Below, piece by piece: positions 1-7,562 of a stretch of DNA of 64,000 bases; the first letter of the stretch is position 1, and the number at the start of each line of letters is the position of its first letter. The stretch comes from JALZOC01 sp035758845. GTDB lineage: Bacteria > Acidobacteriota > Vicinamibacteria > Vicinamibacterales > 2-12-FULL-66-21. Below the pieces are notes generated by a model. The model saw nothing but the letters and a program-made list of their open reading frames with translations, ran no database searches and was not told the origin of the DNA. The DNA lies in contig DASTVZ010000227.1 of NCBI GenBank assembly GCA_035758845.1, forward strand, positions 27,424 to 91,423. Direction: 5' to 3'. A program made the position numbers and the translations under genes.

Positions 1-94
1 GCATGTAGAGGCGAGCGCAGGTGATCGTCAGGTAGTAGTCGGAGCAATAAAGTAACGCCCACACGATCGGTCCCACCCACACGATATCTCCCAT
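1..94 (-). CDS. Start of an unidentified membrane protein, cut by the window edge
   Basis: The first 31 codons of a leftward gene run off the left edge. The peptide begins MGDIVWVGPIVWALLY and looks like the first transmembrane segment of an integral membrane protein. The ATG at 94-92 is preceded by GAGGAAA with a 6-nt spacer, a good ribosome-binding site, which is the main reason for calling it. It lies downstream of the YitT-like gene on the same strand. No family can be assigned from 31 residues. Confidence 0.5.
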   Translation of the reverse strand, partial: MGDIVWVGPIVWALLYCSDYYLTITCARLYM

Positions 95-110
95 GCTCGA
101 TTTCCTCACT

Positions 111-142
111 GACGAACAATCACCAATCAGCAATCAGCAATT
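111..142. repeat. CAATCAGCA word repeat abutting the YitT stop codon
   Basis: Short tandem words (caatcaccaatcagcaatca and similar) sit immediately after the stop codon of the YitT-like gene. The same words, in longer inverted form, follow stop codons at about 35018-35150, 46913-46979 and 52781-52862. This copy has one arm only, so it is either a degenerate or a half element. Confidence 0.5.
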
Positions 143-991
143 TCAGTGCAATCCCCGATGCTTCACCATGCCGCCCTGGACGTCGGCAAGCGCATGATAT
201 GTAATGAACGCGCTCTCATCGAGGGCCTGAGCGATGTTCTTCACCCGGCCCACTTCCAGTCTCGTAACGACGCAGTACAGGATGTCCTGATCCTCGAAGC
301 TGAGACCGCCGCGGCCTTTGTAGACGGTCACGCCTCGCCCGAGATTCGCCATGATCTGCGCCGCGATTTCACCGCTGGCGCGGGAAACGATCGTGATGGC
401 CGTGTATTCCTCGATGCCGTGAATGACGAAGTCGAGCGTCCGCGCGGCGGCGACATACGTCAGGATCGAATACAGCGCCTTATCGACTCCCAGCACCGAC
501 ATTGCGACGAGAAATAACGCGACGTTAAAGAGCAGGATGACATCGCCGACCTTGAAGAGATGGCTTTGCCGGCTAATCAACAGCGCGGCGATCTCGGTTC
601 CATCGAGCACGGCCCCGCCGCGCACCGCGAGCCCGATTCCAGCTCCAAGAAAGAACCCGCCGAATACCGCCGTGAGCACGAGATCCGGGGTCACGTCCGG
701 AAATGGAATGGTCGCGAGCGCCACCGACAGGCCACCAATAGCGAGCACACTGCGAAACGCGAACGCTCCGCCGATTTGGCGGTATCCGAGAGCGACAAAC
801 GGAAGATTGACGACCACGATCCAGATGGAGAGCGGTGTGCTACTGACCATCGAGATGAGCATGGAAATGCCGGTGACACCGCCGTCGATGAAGTGGCTGG
901 AAAGCAGGAAACCCTTGATCCCCATGCAGGCGGAGAGGATCCCGAGCAGGATGAGCAGACCGTTCAGCGATTCACGCGCGGCGCGATTCAC
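143..991 (-). CDS. YitT/DUF2179 family integral membrane protein
   Basis: This 282-residue protein has five or six hydrophobic segments in residues 10-175, followed by a soluble C-terminal domain at about 195-275 containing AITIVSRASGEIAAQIM and GRGVTVYKGRGG. That order (YitT membrane part, then DUF2179) is typical of the YitT/YqfU family, whose members are inner membrane proteins of unproven transport or regulatory role. The start is GTG at 991 with only a weak ribosome-binding site. The length matches the family. The gene is followed by the partial membrane gene on the same strand and separated from the upstream dynamin-like gene by about 100 bp of GGATCC words. The family call is secure; the function is not known. 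Confidence 0.85.
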   Translation of the reverse strand: MNRAARESLNGLLILLGILSACMGIKGFLLSSHFIDGGVTGISMLISMVSSTPLSIWIVVVNLPFVALGYRQIGGAFAFRSVLAIGGLSVALATIPFPDVTPDLVLTAVFGGFFLGAGIGLAVRGGAVLDGTEIAALLISRQSHLFKVGDVILLFNVALFLVAMSVLGVDKALYSILTYVAAARTLDFVIHGIEEYTAITIVSRASGEIAAQIMANLGRGVTVYKGRGGLSFEDQDILYCVVTRLEVGRVKNIAQALDESAFITYHALADVQGGMVKHRGLH

Positions 992-1023
992 TGAGCAATC
1001 TTATGCTTATCCATTGTTCCCGT

Positions 1024-1080
1024 GGGTTCGGGATCGGGATCCGTTGTCCGGGATCCGGGATCCGATCCGTGTTAATCCAT
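1024..1080. repeat. GGGATCCG-type word repeat
   Basis: The intergenic space between the dynamin-like gene and the YitT-like gene is filled with variants of GGGATCCG and TAATCCATG/TGATCCGTG. Similar GATCCGG words recur at 3959-4055 upstream of the desaturase gene. There is no coding potential I would defend. Confidence 0.45.
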
Positions 1081-1092
1081 GTTGATCCGTGG

Positions 1093-2850
1093 TTACGCGG
1101 CCTGCTTATCGATGCGGGCGCGCAACGAAGCGAGTTCCGCGCCAATCGCCCGAAGCTCCTGCTCGGTCGTCTGGAGCTTTTCCCCTTCGGCGCGGACGAA
1201 GCGGCTATACGGCGCAATGCTCTCGCGGATGCGATCGCCGCTCTTCTGGATTTCCTTGGCAAACTGATCGTGCAGGGCATCGGACAGCCGCTGGCGCACG
1301 TCGGCGATCTTCCGCCGCATCTGTTCCTTCGCCCGCTCCCGCTTCGCGGGAAGAATGAAGAAGCCGAGCGCCGCAATGACCGACGCCATGATGATCCCGG
1401 TCACGTCGGCCGCGGCGGTCGTCGCGGCAATCGTCACAATCGCGCCGAGACCCACCCCTCCAGCGCTGATCGCCGCTGCCGCCGCCACGGCATTCCGTGC
1501 ATCATCTGCAAGTTCGCGCGCTTCTTTACGGCGATCGAAGGAGTCGATGACCTTTTGCGATTCGCGGCTGACGGCTTCGAGCAAGCGGCTGCGATCGCTC
1601 AGAAACCTCGATGAATCCGTATCGCCAACGATCCGGTCGCGGTATTGCCGCCGCCGTTCCGCGAGGTGTCTCGTGACGTCCTGCCACTGGCGCAAATCCG
1701 CGTCGACGAGCCAGTCGACCAGCTCGCTAACCTTGCGCTCGATCTCCCGGGGTGCCTCGCCCACGACGCGCTGCTCGAATCCTTGCTGCATGCGGCTGCG
1801 GTTCAAGAGATCCATCACTCGGCCGACACGCATCGTGTCGTCGAAGAACTCGTGACCTCGCTTTTCCATTTCGAGCAGGATGCGGTCGATATCCGAGATA
1901 CGGAAGCCAAAGTCGCGCATCAGGTCCGCCTGGTAGACCGAGAGCTGACTCTCCACCTCGTCGAGCGTCGCAAAGTCTCCCTTCAGGAGCGCCGTGCGCT
2001 CCCTGACGGCTGCCGCATGTCGGTCGGTCAATGCCGCGCCCACCCCGAGCGGATTCAACAGCTTCAACCGGATCCGGCCAGGTGAATCGAGCGTTTCACG
2101 GATATAGCGTTCCAGCGCCTCGAACCGGCTCGCAGCCCACGCCGTCGGATCTCCCTGCTTTGCGCGAAGCGCCAGCCGCGCGCTGAGGGGAAAAATCTCC
2201 GGGCTGAACCCGAGCAGCGCACGCGCGTTGTCTGCGACGAAGGCGCGAACCTCGTCGATCTGTGCGCTCGTCTCCAGAATGTCGATCTTGTTGATGACCA
2301 CGACGATTTTCTTGCCCCACCCGCGGACCTGTTCGAGAAACGCACGCTCGGTTTCGGTGAACGGACGGTCGGCCGAGGTCACGAACAAGACAAGGTCGGA
2401 TCGCGGAACGAATTCGGCGGTGATCGCTTCATGTTCGCGAATGATCGCGTTGGTCCCTGGCGTGTCGACGATGTGGATCTCGCGCAGGATCTCGGCCGGC
2501 GCGGTGATGACGTGCAGGTGGGCTTCGCGAACCGTGCGTCCGACCGTGTCGCCGTGCTGGAGAACGTTGATCTGCGCTGTGGTCGGCGTCACCCCCTCCT
2601 GCGCGACCACCGCGCCAACCAACGCATTGATGAACGCGCTCTTGCCTGAATTGAATTCCCCGACTATGACCAGCAGAAACAGTTCGTCGAGTTGTTCAAT
2701 GGAACGATCGAGAGCCTGCTGATGCTCGGGGGCCGCGTCGAAGCGCACGAGGGCGGTGCGCAGGCGTGCGAGGATCCGACGCTCCTCCTTGACCAGCTCA
2801 TCCTCTCCGCCTGACAGGATTTTCCCCAGCATCGGCCGACGGAGCTGCAT
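1093..2850 (-). CDS. Dynamin-like GTPase with C-terminal membrane hairpin
   Basis: A 585-residue protein with an N-terminal GTPase domain: G1 GEFNSGKS at 64-71, switch threonines near 90-91, G3 DTPG at 129-132 and G4 NKID at 187-190. A long helical region follows, with a hydrophobic pair at about 470-520 (AAAAAISAGGVGLGAIV, then VIAALGFFILP) and a charged C-terminal coiled coil. This is the layout of bacterial dynamin-like proteins, which bind GTP and remodel or tether membranes. The start is the ATG at 2850; an in-frame ATG six codons later is possible. It is not paired with a second dynamin gene as some bacterial sets are. The superfamily call is firm; the cellular role is unknown. Confidence 0.85.
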   Translation of the reverse strand: MQLRRPMLGKILSGGEDELVKEERRILARLRTALVRFDAAPEHQQALDRSIEQLDELFLLVIVGEFNSGKSAFINALVGAVVAQEGVTPTTAQINVLQHGDTVGRTVREAHLHVITAPAEILREIHIVDTPGTNAIIREHEAITAEFVPRSDLVLFVTSADRPFTETERAFLEQVRGWGKKIVVVINKIDILETSAQIDEVRAFVADNARALLGFSPEIFPLSARLALRAKQGDPTAWAASRFEALERYIRETLDSPGRIRLKLLNPLGVGAALTDRHAAAVRERTALLKGDFATLDEVESQLSVYQADLMRDFGFRISDIDRILLEMEKRGHEFFDDTMRVGRVMDLLNRSRMQQGFEQRVVGEAPREIERKVSELVDWLVDADLRQWQDVTRHLAERRRQYRDRIVGDTDSSRFLSDRSRLLEAVSRESQKVIDSFDRRKEARELADDARNAVAAAAAISAGGVGLGAIVTIAATTAAADVTGIIMASVIAALGFFILPAKRERAKEQMRRKIADVRQRLSDALHDQFAKEIQKSGDRIRESIAPYSRFVRAEGEKLQTTEQELRAIGAELASLRARIDKQAA

Positions 2851-2862
2851 CTTTTGTTCCCG

Positions 2863-2945
2863 CGGTTGGCGATTGGCCGTTGCGGTTGGCGGTTGGCGGT
2901 TGGCGATTAGCGGTTGGCGGCGATTAGCGGTTGGCGAGTGGCCGA
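2863..2945. repeat. TTGGCGATTAGCGG word repeat
   Basis: The space between the dynamin-like gene and the desaturase stop codon consists of imperfect tandem copies of GGCGGTTGGCG and GGCGATTAGCGG. It looks like slippage-generated microsatellite DNA with a 7-14 bp period. No gene or clear hairpin is visible. Confidence 0.55.
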
Positions 2946-3941
2946 TTAGCGGCTCGTCGCGACCGGCTGCTGGCTTCTCTCAGTGTCGCGACTCCAATCG
3001 GTGTGCGGCGCGTGATTCTCGACGAGCCAGCCATAGACGAGGCGCCCGTAACTCTGCCAGCGCATCTGTTTGCGCTCGAAAAAAGGAGTCAGTGCCCGCT
3101 GGAGAGCCGGCAGTCGATAGAAGGGCACGCCGGGGAAGTAGTGATGCTCGAGATGGTAATTGGAGTTCAGAAACGCGAAGTCCCAGAACCAGTGGCCTTT
3201 CATCAACGTGCCCCACTTTGCCGGGTCGTTCGGGTCGATGTCGTAATGCTGCCCGAGACGATTCAGGGTGAAGGCAATCGGGAAGACGAAAAACACCGGG
3301 ATGATGCTCGTGCGAAGCGCGGTGTAGAAACCGAAAAAGTACCACAGCAGCGCGAGCGCCGTCAGGTGCGCCGCGATCGAAACCTTGCGCTCCCACCCGA
3401 TCCGATGCTGCAGCTCCTCCGGATACGTGGACGATTCCCGCCGCGCCGCGCGGAAGTAGATCGGAAACAAGGCAGGTGTGCAGTACAGCAGTTTGAACCA
3501 GCGCTTATTGACTTTTGGCGACAGGTGATGGCGCTTGGGATCGTCCTCGTCCGATCCGAGCTCGGCATGATGATCCAAATGCCACCTCGTGAACTGGCTG
3601 GCCGAGATCCCACTTGGAATCGCATAGAGCAATCCGAGGATCCGCTCGGCCACCGGCCGGCGCCGTGTGAAGACCGTGTGATGCACGACCTCGTGGAGAA
3701 GGATCGTGAAGTCAAAGACCGTGAATCCCTGAACGAACGCCAGCGGTATCCAGATCAGCGGATTCTCCAACCGAATCAGGCCCCACGTGGCGAGCGCGAG
3801 AATGCCGAACTGTCGAGCTGCCACGATGAAATGCCGCCAGGCAGTCTTCTGGTGGAGCTCGCGCAACTGGTCGCGCGAGATCGCAGCGCCCAGCTCAGCT
3901 CGGAGCGCGACCGCATGCTGCGAGTAGTAGTGGGATTTCAC
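2946..3941 (-). CDS. Membrane fatty acid desaturase
   Basis: This 331-residue protein carries the three histidine boxes of membrane di-iron desaturases: HEVVHH at 83-88, HLDHH at 121-125 and HLEHH near 260. Hydrophobic pairs at about 42-78 and 190-235 would place the boxes on the cytoplasmic face. Such enzymes use O2 and an electron donor to insert double bonds in acyl chains or to hydroxylate lipids. The exact substrate cannot be read from sequence; a carotenoid or sphingolipid hydroxylase is possible. The start is GTG at 3941 with a weak upstream AAAG. It is flanked by intergenic word repeats on both sides and appears monocistronic. Confidence 0.85.
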   Translation of the reverse strand: MKSHYYSQHAVALRAELGAAISRDQLRELHQKTAWRHFIVAARQFGILALATWGLIRLENPLIWIPLAFVQGFTVFDFTILLHEVVHHTVFTRRRPVAERILGLLYAIPSGISASQFTRWHLDHHAELGSDEDDPKRHHLSPKVNKRWFKLLYCTPALFPIYFRAARRESSTYPEELQHRIGWERKVSIAAHLTALALLWYFFGFYTALRTSIIPVFFVFPIAFTLNRLGQHYDIDPNDPAKWGTLMKGHWFWDFAFLNSNYHLEHHYFPGVPFYRLPALQRALTPFFERKQMRWQSYGRLVYGWLVENHAPHTDWSRDTERSQQPVATSR

Positions 3942-3970
3942 GGTGTTCTTTCATTTTAGCCGGGATCCGT

Positions 3971-4010
3971 CCCTCGACAACGCTCGGGACGCCCTGAGCC
4001 TGTCGAAGGG
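3971..4010. repeat. CCTGTCGAAGGG-type inverted repeat
   Basis: Two 20-bp arms, CCCTCGACAACGCTCGGGAC and the inverse of CGCCCTGAGCCTGTCGAAGG, pair with few mismatches to form a long hairpin. It lies upstream of the desaturase and downstream of the DMT transporter gene, both leftward. The CCCTTCGACAGGCTCAGGG word is familiar from intergenic repeats of many environmental bacteria. Confidence 0.6.
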
Positions 4011-4044
4011 CGGTCTGCGGGATCCGGTGTCCGGAATCCGGGCG

Positions 4045-5019
4045 TTACTCGGGATTCGGATTCGGCACCTTCACGCGCGTCAGGGCGACGCCGACCAGCA
4101 CCGCAGCCGCTCCGACGATTTTTCGAAAACCCAACGGCTCGTGCAGAAATAGAGTTGCCGTCGCCATGGCGACCAGGGGAACCAGATTCGAGTACACCGA
4201 CGTGCGCGCGCTTCCAATCTGACGAACCGCAGCGTACCAAATCGTGTAGGACAAACAGAGGGCGAATAGGGCTGAATACACAATGGCAATCCACGTTCCC
4301 GCCGTGACGCGAGCCCACGCGACAGCTCGAATCTGAGGAAACACAGCCGCGATGTATAGCGCCGTCCCTAGGGCCATCGAGATTCCTGTCACCGCCAGCG
4401 GCGAGTGCCGTGTCATCAGCGGCCGCGAGCCGAGCGTATAGATCGCCCAGCAACACACAGCACCAAACATCATCAGATCGCCGACCCACGTCGCGCCGCC
4501 AAGGTGAACGCCCGCACCGACGACGATATAGATTCCCGCAAGCGACAGGAACACACCAACCCAGTGCGTCGGAGTGATCCGCTCCTCGCCAAGCGCCGCG
4601 CTGATGATTGCGATGAGCACCGGAGCGCCCGCCAGCATCACTGCCGCATTGGCGACGCTCGTCCTGGCCAGTCCGCCGACAAACCAATACTGGTAAAGAC
4701 TCTGGCCGACGACGCCGAGCGCGGCGAGGCCGACTACGTCGCGTTTCGACATTCTCGAAGGCGTGTAAAGAACGCTCGCCAGGGAACCGTCGGCACCCGG
4801 TTCGGAAGGCCACCTCCGGATCGCCACCATCGCGGCAACGAATACCGTCGATGCCACGGCCATGCGAATGGCATTGAATGCCTGTGGATCGATTTCCAGG
4901 AAGGCGCGCTTGACAATGACGTAGTTCGTCCCCCAGATGAGACTCATGAGGAACAGCAGCGCGTCGATGCGGCGAATGTGTAGCAACGTCTGGAAGGGAG
5001 CGCGGAAAAAAATGGCCAC
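4045..5019 (-). CDS. EamA/DMT superfamily transporter
   Basis: A 324-residue, strongly hydrophobic protein with about ten membrane segments in two internally similar halves. Each half has EamA character: residues 18-150 contain MSLIWGTNYVIVKRAF and the second half contains LFALCLSYTIWYAAVRQIG. EamA proteins export metabolites such as amino acids or drugs; the substrate is not predictable. The start is GTG at 5019. It lies 77 bp downstream of atpE on the same strand and could be reached by read-through, but there is no functional link to ATP synthase. Confidence 0.85.
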   Translation of the reverse strand: MAIFFRAPFQTLLHIRRIDALLFLMSLIWGTNYVIVKRAFLEIDPQAFNAIRMAVASTVFVAAMVAIRRWPSEPGADGSLASVLYTPSRMSKRDVVGLAALGVVGQSLYQYWFVGGLARTSVANAAVMLAGAPVLIAIISAALGEERITPTHWVGVFLSLAGIYIVVGAGVHLGGATWVGDLMMFGAVCCWAIYTLGSRPLMTRHSPLAVTGISMALGTALYIAAVFPQIRAVAWARVTAGTWIAIVYSALFALCLSYTIWYAAVRQIGSARTSVYSNLVPLVAMATATLFLHEPLGFRKIVGAAAVLVGVALTRVKVPNPNPE

Positions 5020-5096
5020 GCCAGCTCAGGGATACAAGCGGCTGAAGTATCCACTGTGCCCGGCGTGGCCTGCCCGGACGCGATTTCGATCGCTGG

Positions 5097-5441
5097 TTAG
5101 CCGCTGAACGGCTTGAAGAAAAACAGCAGGAACGAAATCAGCAGCACGTAAATGACCAGCGATTCGATCAGGACGAGACCAAGGATGAGCGCGCCGCGGA
5201 TATCGCCGGCCGCCCCCGGGTTGCGCGAGATGGCTTCAGCAGCTGCGCTGACCGCCTTCCCCTGCCCGAGCGCGGCGAGGCCTGCCGCGATACCCAGCGC
5301 AAAGCCGGCCGTGATGATCGACCACTTGGCGATCTCGAGGTTCAAGGAGGAGGCCTCCCCGGCCGGAACCTGCGCGAACACGGGCGCAAAGATGCCACCC
5401 GCAAGGACCAGTACGACTGTCAGGACGAAACGTTTACTCAC
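5097..5441 (-). CDS. atpE: ATP synthase F0 subunit c with a signal-like N-terminus
   Basis: The start is set at the GTG at 5441, because AGAGGAGG lies 8 nt upstream; an upstream ATG at 5510 would swallow that site. The product is 114 residues, against 70-90 for most c subunits. Residues 1-24 (SKRFVLTVVLVLAGG to FAQ) resemble a cleavable signal peptide. The two transmembrane helices follow, with the GQGKAV/RNP loop at about 59-75 and the ion-carrying Glu93 in LIESLVIY. Glu93-Ser94 and Tyr98 match ligands of Na+-type rings, but the position of the helix-1 glutamine is an alanine, so H+ is more likely. It follows atpB, but no atpF, H, A, G, D or C gene follows here. Confidence 0.93.
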   Translation of the reverse strand: MSKRFVLTVVLVLAGGIFAPVFAQVPAGEASSLNLEIAKWSIITAGFALGIAAGLAALGQGKAVSAAAEAISRNPGAAGDIRGALILGLVLIESLVIYVLLISFLLFFFKPFSG

Positions 5442-5513
5442 GACCCAAGCCTCCTCTGAAATCTCTCTCGTGCAACGGCTTCCAAACTGATGGAAAACGG
5501 ATGATGCCAACGA

Positions 5514-6326
5514 TTACGCGGCCGCCGGCGCCTGATGCCCGCTCGGCGCGTCGTGACCGTGTTCATCTTCATGATGCTCGACGGCGACCGCTCCCTGCAG
5601 GTAGATGATCGACAGCAGCACGAAGATGAATGCCTGCAACGCTCCCGTAATCAAGCCGAGAAACATCATCGGCAACGGAACCAGAAATGGAATGAGCGTA
5701 AACAGAATGAGGATGACCATCTCCTCGCCGAAGATGTTGCCGAACAACCGCAGCGACAACGACAGCACGCGCGAGAGATGGCTGATGATTTCGATGAAGA
5801 ACATCAAGGGTGCCATCGCCACGGGCGATCCCGGCGGCATGGCGAAGTGCTTGATGTAATTGAAGACACCCTGCTCTTTGACGCCGTTGAAGTGGTAGTA
5901 GACCCAGGTCGTGATCGCGCAGCCGAGCGTCACGTTGATGTTGCTGGTCGGCGCCATCAGACCCGGCACGAGTCCCATGTAGTTGCCGAACAAAATGAAG
6001 ATGCCGAAGGTGGCGATGAGCGGCAGGTAATTGCGCCCCTTCGGCCCAATCCATTCCTCCAGCAGGTTCAGGACGGCGGTGAGCGCATCTTCGAACACGA
6101 TCTGCAGCTTGCCGGGGTTCTCGACGCTCAGGCGCGATCGGATGATGATCGAGAGCACGGTGAGCACCGCGACAATCAACATCACCATCACGAGGTAGTT
6201 GGGAATGACCGCCCCATGCTCCGCCTGGATGTGGAATCCAAGCGCTTCGAGTGCCGCCTTGACCGGCGGACCCAGAAGGGCATTGACCACATCCACAATC
6301 CAGAGCGGGTGTTCCAGCTTCTCCAT
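5514..6326 (-). CDS. atpB: ATP synthase F0 subunit a
   Basis: This 270-residue subunit a has five to six membrane helices. It carries the essential half-channel arginine Arg193 in SLRLFGNIFGEE, the ATFGIFILFGNYMGLVPG segment at 105-122 and the GALQAFIFVLL helix at 228-238. Subunit a forms the proton path next to the c ring. The C-terminus ends in an acidic, histidine-rich tail (HHEDEHGHDAPSGH), which is not essential in the family. It is preceded by two accessory genes and followed by atpE, the usual order for the membrane part of the operon. Confidence 0.96.
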   Translation of the reverse strand: MEKLEHPLWIVDVVNALLGPPVKAALEALGFHIQAEHGAVIPNYLVMVMLIVAVLTVLSIIIRSRLSVENPGKLQIVFEDALTAVLNLLEEWIGPKGRNYLPLIATFGIFILFGNYMGLVPGLMAPTSNINVTLGCAITTWVYYHFNGVKEQGVFNYIKHFAMPPGSPVAMAPLMFFIEIISHLSRVLSLSLRLFGNIFGEEMVILILFTLIPFLVPLPMMFLGLITGALQAFIFVLLSIIYLQGAVAVEHHEDEHGHDAPSGHQAPAAA

Positions 6327-6355
6327 TCAGCTCGGTCGACAGAGATGCCGCGCGG

Positions 6356-6766
6356 TCACGTGCGCGGCGACGAATCCTTCATGATGAGGAGACGGACGGC
6401 TTCAACCGCCACCGCCGCCACTATCGAGGATGCTCCAGCCAGTAGCCCCAAAGGGGGCAGGCGCAAACGAGCAATCATAACGTACGCGCCAAAACCGAGT
6501 AAAGCGTACCGCAGGGTCAATTTCGTGACCGCCCAGCGCAGTGCGGGACGGCGCGGCGGCGTATCCGCGACGACCAACCGATCGACCAGCGCGCTCACGC
6601 CGGACTGAATCGCGAGATAACTCGCGCCGGCGATCAGGCCGCCACCAATCACCGCGAGCGCGGACCGAATAGGCGACGGCGAAAACATCAACGCGACGGC
6701 CGCCATCAATGCGCAGACGATCACCGCTGTGCGGCCGACGCGTCGCAGCAGAGGATCGGCTTCCAC
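6356..6766 (-). CDS. AtpI-like small membrane protein of the ATP synthase operon
   Basis: A 136-residue protein with four hydrophobic segments (about 12-28, 36-56, 82-100 and 105-125), lying 29 bp upstream of atpB and 6 bp downstream of the atpZ-like gene. Size, topology and position fit ATP synthase subunit I, which helps assemble the c ring. Sequence conservation in this family is low, so the call rests mainly on context. An RWAVTKLTLRYALLG helix resembles the charged third helix of AtpI proteins. Confidence 0.75.
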   Translation of the reverse strand: MEADPLLRRVGRTAVIVCALMAAVALMFSPSPIRSALAVIGGGLIAGASYLAIQSGVSALVDRLVVADTPPRRPALRWAVTKLTLRYALLGFGAYVMIARLRLPPLGLLAGASSIVAAVAVEAVRLLIMKDSSPRT

Positions 6767-6772
6767 GCGCGG

Positions 6773-7015
6773 TTATTTGAGAACGCGTCCGGCGGTGCGA
6801 TAGACGTTCCGAATCCCCGCCGCAACTCCGATCGCGAAGAACACGAGGAACATCCACGGCGCCGTGCCAAGGAGTTTGTCCAGATACCATCCCAGTGCCG
6901 CACCGATCGCAATCGCCAGCACGAACGAGAAGCCAACGGTGATGAGCGGGCCAATCGTCCGCATCGAGTCGGCCATGGAGGACGTTGCACGCTTCTGAGG
7001 GTGTTGATCGTCCAT
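6773..7015 (-). CDS. AtpZ/AtpI-type small membrane protein
   Basis: An 80-residue protein with two membrane helices (TIGPLITVGFSFVLAIAIGA and the WMFLVFFAIGVAAGIRNVYR region). The GAALGWYLDKLLGTAP loop between them is typical of AtpZ (putative F0F1 ATPase subunit), the first gene of many ATP synthase operons. I choose the ATG at 7015: the terminal GGAGTGA of repeat element A supplies a Shine-Dalgarno 5 nt upstream. A GTG at 7021 is possible but would lie on top of that site. AtpZ is reported to act with AtpI in ion uptake or assembly of the synthase. Confidence 0.8.
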   Translation of the reverse strand: MDDQHPQKRATSSMADSMRTIGPLITVGFSFVLAIAIGAALGWYLDKLLGTAPWMFLVFFAIGVAAGIRNVYRTAGRVLK

Positions 7016-7017
7016 TA

Positions 7018-7122
7018 TCACTCCGAGGGGCTTCGCCCCTCGGACTCCCCCACACGCTCTCTCGCGAGCCGCTTCGCCGGCTCGCTCCGTGCGCGTGGCT
7101 CGCTTCGCTCCGCTCGCTCGCG
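7018..7122 (-). repeat. Palindromic repeat element, copy A (diverged)
   Basis: About 105 bp related to copies at 27327-27429 and 40840-40942. The left 50 bp are highly similar. They contain a 9-bp stem with a TTC loop at 7023-7043 (CCGAGGGGC/GCCCCTCGG) and end in GGAGTGA on the minus strand, directly upstream of the atpZ-like start. The right half has diverged into CGCTTCGCTCCGCTCG-type repeats. In this copy the reading frame of the repeat is not joined to the downstream gene, but the Shine-Dalgarno role is preserved. Confidence 0.7.
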
Positions 7123-7163
7123 TCGTCCTTTGCGCCGTCTTGCTTTACGCATCAATGCGGAGA

Positions 7164-7421
7164 TCATTTCCCTGGAGATGGCACCGGCTTCACGGGCGCC
7201 GATCCGTCTGTGCACGGCGCGTCGACGATCAGCCCGGGAGGTGCCTGGGGAACTTCCACCGGCGCCGCCGGTTTATTGCAATCGTCAGCGGGCTTGGCCG
7301 TCAGCAGCCGAATGGCAAGCACACCAAGAAGGATGACGACGGTAACTGTCGCCGCATACAAGAAGTAGCGCAGCGCCGGCGAACGCGGCTGCCGCTCGCG
7401 CCAGAGATCGATCAGCGTCAT
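7164..7421 (-). CDS. Small single-pass membrane protein of unknown function
   Basis: I take the ATG at 7421, giving 85 residues: MTLIDLWRERQPRSP, one transmembrane helix (YFLYAATVTVVILLGVLAIR), and a proline-rich tail with two cysteines ending PVKPVPSPGK. An AAGG motif lies about 10 nt upstream. The frame stays open upstream to 7571, but that stretch has no membrane or domain character and overlaps the promoter of the divergent VWFA gene. It sits between that promoter and the ATP synthase genes. No family is recognised. Confidence 0.55.
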   Translation of the reverse strand: MTLIDLWRERQPRSPALRYFLYAATVTVVILLGVLAIRLLTAKPADDCNKPAAPVEVPQAPPGLIVDAPCTDGSAPVKPVPSPGK

Positions 7422-7514
7422 ACGTGCCACTGGCCTTATCACACACCTGAATTGTCGTCTCGTCAAGAAACCACAACTCCCTTTGTACCAATAATTTTGA
7501 GCGGACTGGCATTC

Positions 7515-7544
7515 TTGACGCTCTCCGCGCCCCGTGCCTATACT
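7515..7544 (+). promoter_or_regulatory. Sigma70-type promoter for the VWFA pair
   Basis: TTGACG at 7515-7520 and TATACT at 7539-7544 are separated by 18 bp, close to the sigma70 consensus. The ATG of the first VWFA gene is at 7563, with GAGGG just upstream. The predicted transcript has a leader of about 12 nt. Confidence 0.65.
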
Positions 7545-7562
7545 CGACATGAAGAGGGACAA

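Noticed and set aside
5097..5441. Na+-specific c ring
   Set aside because: Glu-Ser and Tyr are present, but the helix-1 Gln ligand aligns with Ala, so a full Na+ site is not supported.
5442..5510. Upstream ATG start for atpE
   Set aside because: It would place the AGAGGAGG ribosome-binding site inside the gene and add 23 residues without family character.
5535..6608. Long plus-strand frame opposite atpB
   Set aside because: It is antisense to atpB and the AtpI-like gene, rich in Arg, His and Asp, with no domain. Other long antisense frames, such as 2931-3959, 9286-10431 and 22637-23554, are rejected for the same reason: they are shadows of high-GC codon bias.
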